From Lichenostomus cassidix (taxonomy: Eukaryota > Chordata > Aves > Passeriformes > Meliphagidae), in assembly GCA_008360975.2 (NCBI GenBank), contig VLJF02000046.1:310001-374000 (forward strand): 64,000 bases of DNA. The letters run 5' to 3'. The notes under the pieces were generated by a model, which had not been told where the DNA came from, did not search any database, and saw only the letters and a program-made list of their open reading frames with translations. Positions 55,776 through 64,000 of this stretch are shown in pieces. A program made the translations under genes and the position numbers. Numbering within the stretch: position 1 is the first letter of the stretch; each line of letters starts with the position of its first letter.

Positions 55776-57806
55776 ATTTGGGGACATTGGGGGTATTGGG
55801 GACACTTTGGTGTCACTTTGATGGAACTTTGGAGCCATTTAGTGACAATTTAGTGCCATTTGGTGACTTCTAGTGGCTTTTGGTGACAATTTGGTGCCAT
55901 TTGGTGTCATTTAGTGTCCCTTTAGTGCCACTTGGTGCCATTTCAGTGCCATTTGATGTCACGTGGTGCCACTTTTTGCCACTTTGGTGCCACTTGATGT
56001 CCCATTAGTGCCACTTTGGTGCCATTTTTGACCTTTTTGGTGCCATTTAGTGCCACTTTGGTGCCATTTGATGCCATTTAGTGTCACTTTAGTGACTTCT
56101 AGTGACATTTAGTGCCACTCTGGTGCCATTTAATGCCTTTTTTGGTCACTTTGGTGCCATTTAGTGTCACTTTGGCGCTATCTGGTGCCATCTAGTGTCA
56201 CTTTAATGCCACTTTAGTGCTATTTGGTGCCATCTAGTGTCACTAACGCCATTTAGTGCCATTTAGTGCCATTTAGTGCCATTTAGTGCCATTTAGTGCC
56301 ATTTTTTTGCCACTTTACTGCCCTTTAGTGCCATTTAGTGCCACTTTGGTGCCATTTAGTGTCACTTTTTTCCCATTTGATGTCACTTAGATGCCATTTG
56401 GTGCCATTTAGTGCCACTTTGTGTCACTTTTTGCCATTTAGTGTCACTTTAATGCCACTTAGTGCCATTTAGTGTCACTTGATGACCCCTGGTATCACTC
56501 TGGTGCCATTCAGTGTCACTTTGGTCCCTTTTGATGTCACTTTGATGTCATTTGGTGTCATTTTAGTGCCATTTAGTGCCATTTTGGTGCCATTTAATAA
56601 CTTCTGGTGTCACTTTAGTGCCATTTAGTGCCACTTTAATACCATTTAGTGCCATTTGAGGCCATTTAGTGTCACTCTGGTGCCATTTAGTGCTTATTTG
56701 GTGCCATTTGATGTCACTTTGGTGCCACTTTTTGGCATTTTAATGCCACTTAGTACCATCTAGTGCCACTTCAGTGCCATTTTTGCCACTTTGGTCCCAT
56801 TTAGTGCAATTTAGTGTCACTTTGGTGCCATTTAATGTTCCTTTGGTCCCACTTGGGGCCATCTTTTGCCACTTCAATGCCATTTTTAAAAAAATTAATG
56901 CATTTTTTATCAGTTTAATGCCATTTGGTGCCACTTTGGTGCCATTTGATGCCATTTTGATGCCATTGAGTGCCATTTCTTGCCACTTTGGTGCCATTTT
57001 TTGCCACTTCAATGCCACTTTTTCCCACTTTGGTGCCATTTAGTGTCACTTTAGTCCCATTTGGTGCCATTTTTGGTCACTTTAATGCAATTTTTTGTCA
57101 TTTCAATGCCATTTTTTCCCATTTTTGTGCCATTTTGATGTCACCTGCTGTCTCCTCACTGACCTGCAGCAATCCGTTCTGCAGTCATTGTCACCTGTGC
57201 TGGTCGGTGATGTCACTGTGTGCCCAGGGGCTGCTTGGTGTCATTTAGTGCCATTTGGTGTCACTCAGGTGCCATTTAGTGTCACTTTGGTCCCATTTAG
57301 TGCCATTTAGTGCCACTTTGACACCATTTAGTGCCATTTGATGTCACTTTGGTGCCATTTAGTGTCACTTTGGCTCCATCTGCTGCCATCTAGTGTCACT
57401 TTAATGCGATTTAGAGCCATTTGGTGCCATTTAGTGCCACTTAATGTCACTTCGTGCCACTTTTGTGCCATTTAGTGCCATTTAATGTCACTTTAGTGTA
57501 ATTTTTTGCCATTTGGTGCCATTTAGTGTCACTCTGGTGTCATTTAGTGCCATTTAGTGCCATTTGCTGCCATTTGGTGTCACTTCAATGCCATTTGATG
57601 CCATTTTGATGCCATTTGGTGCCATTTTTTGTCACTTTAACACTGTTTTCCCCCACTTTGGTGCCATTTTGATGCCACCTGATGCTACCCTGATGCCACC
57701 CTGATGTCACCTTGTCCCTTTCAGTGACCTACAGCAATCTGTTCCACTGCAATTGTCACCTGTGCTGGTCGCTGATGTCACTGTGTGCCCAGGGGCTCTT
57801 TGGTGT
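55776..57806. repeat. GTGCCATTTAGTGTCACTTT satellite
   Basis: About 2 kb of 10-11-bp sub-repeats, GTGCCATTTA/GTGTCACTTT/GTGCCACTTT. Two non-repeat interludes near 57,130-57,240 and 57,695-57,800 resemble each other (CACCTGTGCTGGTCG, TGTGCCCAGGGGCT), giving a higher-order period of about 565 bp in the last part. Confidence 0.88.
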
Positions 57807-58445
57807 TGTTGGAATACATATCAGGTTAAACATTTTGTATAACTTTAGTCAAAGGTTTTGTTTGTCTTTACCCTGAGAAAAGGAATTTTAGGTTTCTTTC
57901 AGGACATTGTTCTACCAGATGAGGTCTGGTGGACTCAGCATATCAACAGATTGGGAGTGACCCCAGAGATAACCAGAGAGATAAAGACTATGAACAGAAC
58001 ATCCTCTGGGACATTGTGGTTATCAACAGGACATGGTGGATATCACAAACGGCTACCCCAGAGCACCTCCAGCAGGGCTGAAGACATCCTGGCCTGGAAA
58101 AAGGACTGATGAGAAAAACTGAAGAATGAAGAATCTAATTAGCATCAGAGGTGAGGAGATTCAGATCCAATGGGAAACTGAATACTGGGGGTTTGCTCAA
58201 CTTTAGACCAATGAACACTGACACAATGCTTTCCTATGTATTTTTACTGTATAAAATATCTGAAAAATCGAGTAAAAGATATGTATCATGGAATGATTCT
58301 CTCTGCACAGCTGGGCTATGTGTGGATGAGATAATTTCTGTAGTACATCCTGGCCAGAACAACATCCTGGCCAGATAATAAAGTAATGCCTTGACTCTCT
58401 AACATTAAAATGTTGTTGGAGGGTTTTTGTAGTTTTTTTCCCGCA
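57807..58445 (+). mobile_element. LTR-like segment before ERVL coding part
   Basis: Starts TGTTGGAATACA, has TGTATAAAAT near 58248, AATAAA at 58377-58382 and a CCCGCA end near 58445. It does not resemble the ERVL 3' LTR at 62261-62851, so it may belong to another element or be an old solo LTR. No target duplication. Confidence 0.45.
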
Positions 58446-58551
58446 GATTCGGTGACAGCTCCAGTCAACATGTCTGATCCCCTTGAAGGAACCTCTAACA
58501 CAAATGCCCACCATGGTAAGAGGGGCCCTGCCTCTAGCCAGGTAGAAGCCA

Positions 58552-59607
58552 GTGTGGATTCGGTGGCCTGGCACATCAGAGCCACAAGAATATGAGGCTT
58601 TAGTTGACACTGGTGCACAATGCACGATAATCCCATCGCGACATGTGGGGACAGAACCTGTTTCTATTTCTGGCATTACAGGAGGACCACAAGACTTGAC
58701 CCTGGTGAAAGCTGAGGTGAGCCTGACTGGAAGAGAGTGGAAAGAACATTCCATTGTGACTGGCCTAGAGGCTCCATGTATTTTGGGTATAGACTTCCTC
58801 AGAAATGGATATTTCAAAGACCCAAAGGGACTCAGGTGGGCATTTGGGATAGCTGCTGTGGAGACAGAGGGCATTAAGCAATTGAACACCTTGCCTGGAC
58901 TGTCAGAGAACCCATCTGCAGTAGGACTCCTGAAAGGGGAAAAGCAACAAGTACCGATTGCAACCTCGATTGTGCACCGCCGACAGTACCGGACAACTCG
59001 TGATGCCGTGATTCCCATTCACAAACTAATCCGTGAGCTGGAGAGCCAAGGGGTGGTCAGCAGGACCCATTCATCCTTTAACAGCCCCATCTGGCCTGTG
59101 CGAAAATCTGACGGAGAATGGAGATTGACTGTGGACTATCGTGCCTTGAATGAGGTGACTCCACCTCTGAGTGCTGCTGTGCCAGACATGCTGGAGCTCC
59201 AGGATGAGCTAGAGTCCAAGGCAGCAAAGTGGTATGCCACTATTGACATTGCAAATGCATTTTTCTCCATTCCTCTGGCAACAGAGTGCAGACCTCAGTT
59301 TGCTTTCACCTGGAGGGGCGTGCAGTATACCTGGAACCGACTGCCCCAGGGGTGGAAGCACAGTCCCACCATCTGCCATGGACTGATCCAGGCTGCTCTG
59401 GAAAAGGGTGAGGCTCCGGAACATCTGCAGTACATCGACGACATCATTGTGTGGGGGAGCACAGCGGAAGTATTTGAGAAAGGAAATCATCCAAATTCTC
59501 CTGGAAGCCAGTTTTGCCATAAAAAAGAGCAAAGTCAAAGGACCTGCCCAAGAGATCCAGTTCCTAGGAGTGAAGTGGCAAGATGGATGGCGTCAGATTC
59601 CTACTGA
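58552..59607 (+). pseudogene. pol: ERVL pro-pol (protease and reverse transcriptase)
   Basis: 351 codons from an arbitrary first ATG. It contains the protease active site with intact D-T-G (LVDTGAQCTIIP) and reverse transcriptase with LPQGWKHSPTICH and the catalytic YIDD (YIDDIIVWG). After EVFEKG (about 59480) the frame is wrong; sequence continuing the connection domain (IIQILLEASFAIKKSKVK) is in the frame of 59408-59902. No start context or gag precedes it, so this is a fragment. Confidence 0.83.
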
Positions 59608-59902
59608 GGTTATCAATAAAATCACCGCGATGTCCCCACCAACCAACAAGAAAGAGACGCAAGCTTTCCTGGGAGCCATAGGTTTCTGGAGGATGCACAT
59701 CCCTGAGTGCAGCCAGATTGTGAGTCCTCTCTTCCTGGTTACCCGTAAGAAAAATGATTTCCACTGGGGCCCTGGACAGCAACAAGCCTTTGCTCAGATC
59801 AAGCAGGAGATTGCTCATGCAGTAGCCCTTGGCCCAGTCAGGACAGGGCCAGAAGTAAAGAATGTGCTTTACTCTGCAGCTGGGAGCCATGGCCTGTCCT
59901 AG
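59480..59902 (+). pseudogene. pol: ERVL pol connection segment
   Basis: Continues the reverse transcriptase thumb/connection region (QFLGVKWQDGWRQIP, LGAIGFWRMHIPECSQIV) to a stop near 59,900. A further frame change follows before RNase H. Confidence 0.75.
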
Positions 59903-60190
59903 AGCCTTTGGCAGAAGGTGCCTGGCGAGACTCGAGGCTGACCACTGGGATTCTGGAGCCGAAGTTACAGAGGGTCTGAAGCCAACTACACCCCAACAGA
60001 GAAAGAAATCCTAGCAGCATACGAAGGAGTCCAAGCTGCCTCAGAGGTAATTGGCACAGAAGCAAAACTCCTCCTGGCACCTCGACTACCGGTGCTGGGG
60101 TGGATGTTTAAAGCAGAGGTTCCCTCTACTCCCCATGCCACCAATGGCACATGGAGCAAATAGATTGCCCTTATCACACAGCATACCTGT

Positions 60191-60610
60191 ATGGGAAATC
60201 TGAATCGCCCTGGGATTTTGGAAATAATTACAAATTGGCCTGAAGGTGAAGATTTTAGTCTGATTGAGGAAGAGGAGCTGGAACAGGTGACCCGTGCAGA
60301 GGAAGCCCCACCATACAACCAACTGCCAGCAGACGAAACACACTATGCTCTTTTCACTGATGGTTCCTGTCGTCTTGTAGGGACAAAACGAAAATGGAAA
60401 GCAGCTGTGTGGAGCCCCACACGACGGGTTGCAGAAGCTAGGGAAGAAGAGGGTGGATTGAGCCAATTCGCTGAGCTCAAAGCCATTCAGTCAGCCCTGG
60501 ACATTGCTGAAAGAGAGAAATGGCCAAAGCTCTACCTCTATACTGATTCATGGGTGATAGCCAATGCTTTGTGGGGTTGGCTGGAAAAGTGGAAGAAGGC
60601 TGGTTGGTAG
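60191..60610 (+). pseudogene. pol: ERVL RNase H segment
   Basis: Shows the three acids of retroviral RNase H: FTDGSCRL, AELKAIQSAL and LYTDSWVIANAL. Ends at TAG (60608-60610) after KWKKAGW; the following sequence in the same frame (HRGKPIWAAEEWKDIASR) is retroviral too, so the stop is a disabling change. Confidence 0.8.
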
Positions 60611-60775
60611 CATAGGGGAAAACCAATCTGGGCAGCTGAAGAGTGGAAAGACATCGCTAGCCGGGCAGAGAAACTACCTGTGAAGGTCTGCCATGTAGAC
60701 GCCCATGTCCCCAAGAACTGAGCCAGTGAGGAACACCGAAACAACGAACAGGCAGATCAGGCTGCAAAGATAAAG

Positions 60776-61060
60776 GTGTCCCAGGTAGACTTGGATTGGC
60801 AGCATAAAGGAGATTTATTCCTAGCTCGATGGGCCCATGATGCCTCAGGCCATCAGGGCAGAGATGCCACCTATAAGTGGGCACGAGACCGAGGGGTGGA
60901 TCTAACCATGGACTGCATCTCTCAAGTTATCCATGACTGTGAAACATGTGCTGCCATCAAGCAAGCCAAGCGGGTGAAACTCCTGTGGTATGGTGGAAGG
61001 TGGTCTAAATATAAGTATGGAGAGGCCTGGCAGATTGATTTCATCACTGTCGGGGGTTGA
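60776..61060 (+). pseudogene. pol: ERVL integrase N-terminal part
   Basis: Zinc-binding H-H-C-C region (HDASGHQG...CISQVIHDCETCAAIKQ) followed by the start of the catalytic core (EAWQIDFITVGG), where the first catalytic D is seen. It stops at TGA (61058-61060). The rest of the core is lost around the inserted LTR. Confidence 0.8.
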
Positions 61061-61136
61061 GAATTTCTTCCCATTCCTGTTACTATGCAACAAATGGCCC
61101 GATGTTCGGAGCGATCAAGCCTTTTGTAAAAGACAA

Positions 61137-61945
61137 AGGCTTGGTTTGGGGAGGGCAAGGTAAGGGAGAGCCAGTCCTGGGAACGGACTCTCGTGGTTTG
61201 GACGCTGAGGGTAGAGGCTGCTGGCTCTTTGCTTTCCAGCTGCTACCAGAGGAAATCCAACTGTGCCCTGTTTCTCTTCCCTCCTGGCTGGGTGAGCTTT
61301 GATTCAACTTTTCTCTTCATGGGGAAGGGCGCGTTTTCCCCCACCCCGGGCTGCGTTCCCTCGTGGCTGCTGACGGGAGAGTCCAGCTGCCTCTGCTGCC
61401 TGCCCCTGCCCTCTGCCGCACGAGACCGCGGCGTCTGCTGTGACTGCAGAAATTCTCGCTGGCCGGAGAGAGAGAGAGCGCCTGCTCCTGCTGCCCTGTT
61501 CCCTCGCTGCCCTGAGCTGTTTTTCGCTGCCCTGCGTGTTTTTCTCAGCCCGTCCGCCATTGCAGTTGCCGGACGGTCACCTGACCCTGCGCCACAGCGC
61601 CACCTGCAGCCGCTCGGGAGTCATCGCACCTGCCCTGGCCGGCTGGGAGCTCAACAGTGCCCCTGCTGCTTGCAACTGTGATTGCACCACACGGGAGAAG
61701 GCTCAGCAGCTCACATTATCTGCTGTTTGGTTTTCTGGTTCTAGTTGTGGTTTGCTATTATTGTTATTGTTTGTTTATAGATACTAGTAAAGAACTGATA
61801 CTCCTTTTTCCCATACCTTTGCCTGAAAGCCCTTGATTTACAAAATTAAATAATTCGGGGGGAGGAGGGGAAGAAAAATCACATCCTCTGCTCTAGGGGA
61901 AGGTTCAACCTCTCTTGGCAGACACCTGTCTTTCAAACCAAGACA
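61137..61945 (+). mobile_element. Solo LTR nested in ERVL integrase
   Basis: About 809 bp. The ends are inverted (CTTGGTTTG at the left, CAAACCAAGACA at the right), with GC-rich U3/R and TACTAGTAAAGAACTG followed by ACCTTTGCCTGAAAG near the 3' part, as in common avian ERVL-type LTRs. ERVL integrase sequence resumes right after it, so it inserted into or replaced the catalytic core. The left end is slightly eroded (AAAGG in place of TGT) and no target duplication was found. Confidence 0.7.
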
Positions 61946-61951
61946 CTCACA

Positions 61952-62081
61952 TAAAGACAAACCCATCCGTGGGGTTGTCTTTGCTCAGGGACCAGGGTGT
62001 GCTTGGTGGATAATTCAGGAAGATGGAGAAACACGATGTGTCCCTCAGGGAAATTTAATTTTGGGTGAGGGCCACATGTAA
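61952..62081 (+). pseudogene. pol: ERVL integrase C-terminal part
   Basis: Open stretch of about 42 codons (KDKPIRGVVFAQGPGCAWW, GNLILGEGHM) ending at TAA (62079-62081). It has the tryptophan-rich C-terminal DNA-binding look and lies about 180 bases before the 3' LTR. Its frame is clean although the catalytic core upstream is gone. Confidence 0.7.
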
Positions 62082-62109
62082 GGTTGGGATGGCAACATAC
62101 CACCATTCA

Positions 62110-62205
62110 CCAAATGACATTATTTGTACATAGTTATGTGTATATATGTATATATGTATGTGTGTATGTATGTATATATGTGTATATATATGTGTGTGTG
62201 TTTAA
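62110..62205. repeat. TATG/TATA microsatellite
   Basis: TATGTGTATATATGTATATATGTATG-like run between the integrase end and the ERVL polypurine tract. Confidence 0.85.
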
Positions 62206-62244
62206 AGTTGGAAGATCTTAGGGTGGGCCTTAAGCCAATGCTAT

Positions 62245-62260
62245 GGAATAAGGGGTGGAA
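62245..62260 (+). other. ERVL polypurine tract
   Basis: GGAATAAGGGGTGGAA immediately before the TGTCTTGG start of the 3' LTR, the usual plus-strand primer position. Confidence 0.7.
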
Positions 62261-62851
62261 TGTCTTGGATTGATGTTATGATAATCCTTTATCCCCTATC
62301 GTTGGCTTATATGCCCAAGAAAGAAAAAATGTGTAAAAATGTGTGGTCCTGTCTCTTTAACTACACCCAGCCGAAGAGAGAAACGCGGGTTGTTTTGAAA
62401 ACATTTTCCCCAAGCCTCGCTCCAGGGGAGGATTCATCGCCCGGCAGAGACTGCGTGCTGGACGGAGGTCGGAGTGAGCTCTGTTCCCGTTTTTTTTTCC
62501 CATTTTTTCTTTTTCCTCGTTTGGACCCCTTCTCTTCCATCTGCTTTGCCACCTGGAGACCCAGGAGGGCCAGAGGACAGCAGAGCTCTCCAGAGAGCTC
62601 TACCCGGCCCCGGGGGGCGGCGAGGAGGAGAGGGGCTGCGTCTGAGGAAAGGACTTTTTAATCAGGTTGAATAACTCCTTTTCACCTTGGTTTTCCCCTT
62701 CCCCTGTGCCTTGCAGGGCACTCTGCATGGTTTTGTCAAATAAATAGTTTTTTCTTCACTTTCATCTAAGAGGTTCTGTTGTGGGTGGGGGAGGGGGTGT
62801 CGGGGCCCTTCACTCTCGGAGGAGAGAGAGTCTTATCATTAACCCGGGACA
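62261..62851 (+). mobile_element. ERVL 3' LTR
   Basis: 591 bp, from TGTCTTGGATTG to AACCCGGGACA. AAATAAATAG (62,738-62,748) serves as a polyadenylation signal. The ~40-bp satellite follows right after. No second copy of this LTR is present upstream, so the 5' LTR is lost. Confidence 0.78.
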
Positions 62852-62854
62852 GCA

Positions 62855-63110
62855 TTCCATGAGGCACCACAGTGTCACAATTGTTCCCCAAGTTCCACAA
62901 GTCCCTGTAGCGTAAAAATGTCCCCTTGGTTACATAAGGCCATGCTGTGTCACAATGAACTCCTTGGTTCCATTTAGCCCCACAGTCTCACAATGGCCCC
63001 TTGGCTCTATGGTGCCATGCAGTGTCACTATGGTCCTCTTCGTTTCATGAAGCTCCCAGTGTCACAATGACCCCTTGCTTCCCTGGGGTCCTGCAGTGTC
63101 ATAGTCATCA
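62855..63110. repeat. ~40-bp satellite, block at right
   Basis: About six units of CAGTGTCACAATGG...CCTTGGTTCCAT type, between the ERVL LTR and the CR1 3' end. Outside the OR units, so the satellite is not restricted to them. Confidence 0.8.
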
Positions 63111-64000
63111 CAGAATCACAGAATCAACCAGGATGGAAAAGACATTTGAGGCGATCAAGTCCAAGTTGCGAACCAACACCACCTTGTCACCCAGACCATG
63201 GCACCAAGTGCCACATCCAGTCTTTCCTGAAACACCTCCAGCGACAGTGACTCCACCACCTCCCTGGGCAGCCCATTCCAATGCCCAATTGTGGCTAGCA
63301 CAGGTCTTTCCCATGAGAATTTTCTCCTGTGTTTTATAAACAAAGATAAAGTTTGGATGTTATTAAAAACAGTGTCTCGAGATTTGGACAGTTCAGGCCT
63401 GGCCAATCAGACCTAGGGGGAGGTTTCTGACTGACCAATCTGGGTGACCTCTGAAAAATCTATATAAGTTGGAATCAAAATAATGAAGCTCTCTTTTCTT
63501 GCCACGCTGAGAATCCGGGTCTTTTTCTCTGCTAGCGGCTAAACAGCTATACCCAATCACCCTTTCTGTGTGGAACCTCTTCCTAATGTTCAGCCTAAAT
63601 CTCCCCTGGCACAGTTTCAGGCTGTGGCCTCTTGTCCTATTGCCGGTTACCTGGAAGCAGAGCCTGACCTCCCCTGGCTGCAGCCTCCTGTCAGGGAGTT
63701 GTAGAGAGTGATGAGGTCTCCCCTGAGCCTCCTCTTCTCCAGGATAAACAACCCCAGCTCCAAACTCAGCCACTCCTCACAGCACTTGTGTTCCAGACCC
63801 TTCCCCAGCCTTGTTGCCCTTCTCTGGACACACTCCAGCCCCTCAATGTCCTTCCTAAACTGGGGGCCCAGAACTGGACACAGCACTCGAGGTGAGGCCT
63901 CCCCAGTGCCGAGTACAGGGGAAGAATCACTGCCCTGCTCCTGCTGGCCACACCATTCCTGATCCAGGCCAGGTGCCATTGGCCTCCTTGGCCACCTGGG
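63111..64000 (-). mobile_element. CR1 LINE 3' end, continuing off the window
   Basis: On minus the 3' end shows the typical TTCTGTGATTCTGTG tail (63,111-63,125 in plus orientation) and the conserved 3' untranslated region; from about 63,560 it matches the fragment at 46,730-47,040. Interrupted by the insert at 63290-63551. Confidence 0.88.
63290..63551 (+). mobile_element. 262-bp insert (probable solo LTR) in CR1
   Basis: Flanked by CCCAAT on both sides (63284-63289 and 63552-63557). Starts TGTGGCTAGC and ends CAGCTATA; contains CTATATAAG near 63460. The size, TATA box and duplication suggest a short LTR, though the end is not the usual CA. Confidence 0.6.

Larger units (their letters stand above)
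58446..62851 (+). mobile_element. ERVL provirus, 5'-truncated and decayed
   Basis: Plus strand, in order: protease and reverse transcriptase (58552 to about 59490), connection (59490-59902), RNase H (60191-60610), integrase N-terminus (60776-61057), nested solo LTR (61137-61945), integrase C-terminus (61952-62081), purine-rich tract (62245-62260) and 3' LTR (62261-62851). Gag and the matching 5' LTR are missing, and no env is present, as usual for ERVL. Multiple frameshifts and stops. Confidence 0.82.

Noticed and set aside
54033..55838. 601-codon minus-strand open frame rich in F, P, N and S
   Set aside because: It lies entirely in the C-depleted tract; the minus strand has almost no G, so TAG and TGA cannot occur. 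Low-complexity artefact.
1..64000. CRISPR arrays, operons, tRNA or rRNA genes
   Set aside because: The tandem repeats lack the spacer/repeat regularity of CRISPR and the DNA is animal nuclear. I saw no cloverleaf with A and B boxes or rRNA-like sequence, though a covariance search was not possible.

Overview
The window looks like a bird chromosome, most likely a songbird (passerine). The evidence is three intronless olfactory receptor (OR) genes of the avian-expanded OR14-like type, chicken-repeat-1 (CR1) LINE fragments, an ERVL provirus, an ERV1/gammaretrovirus-like provirus, many solo LTRs and several GC-rich minisatellites. I see no prokaryotic genes. The only intact host genes I can support are the three ORs.

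Layout. Positions 1-40209 are built from one duplicated unit of roughly 15 kb, laid out in alternating orientation. Reading along the unit with the OR on the minus strand, the order is: OR gene; about 2.4 kb of 5' flank; a block of ~40-bp satellite bracketed by LTR-like ends; several kb of GC-rich filler with a small CR1 fragment; a TGATGTCA-type satellite; a broken JAK3-like kinase fragment; a second short ~40-bp satellite; then the 3' flank of the next OR. Unit A (1-13.5 kb) is forward with OR1 on minus. Unit B (13.5-25.3 kb) is reversed with OR2 on plus. Unit C/D (29.0-40.2 kb) is forward with OR3 on minus. This creates two overlapping imperfect palindromes. OR1 and OR2 transcribe away from each other; OR2 and OR3 converge. 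A 500-base assembly gap (40210-40709) ends the array just before the place where the next ~40-bp satellite is expected.

From 40.7 kb onward the window is mostly mobile elements and satellites: a partial ERV1 provirus on minus (40710-46685, cut by the gap); a CR1 fragment; an env-like retroviral remnant with an internal 1.6-kb tandem duplication (47.5-52.4 kb); a C-depleted GGGGAAATTTT-type tract (54.0-55.8 kb); a GTGCCATTT satellite (55.8-57.8 kb); a decayed ERVL provirus on plus with a solo LTR nested in its integrase (58.4-62.85 kb); more ~40-bp satellite; and a CR1 carrying its own solo LTR at the right edge.

Most notable are the three JAK3-like pseudogene fragments travelling with the OR unit, the mosaic structure of OR1 (its first 178 residues almost equal OR2, its last third is clearly diverged), and insertions that date relative to the duplications. 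Family assignments come from remembered motifs, since no database search was possible; percentages and alignments were not computed except for residue counts I made by eye.
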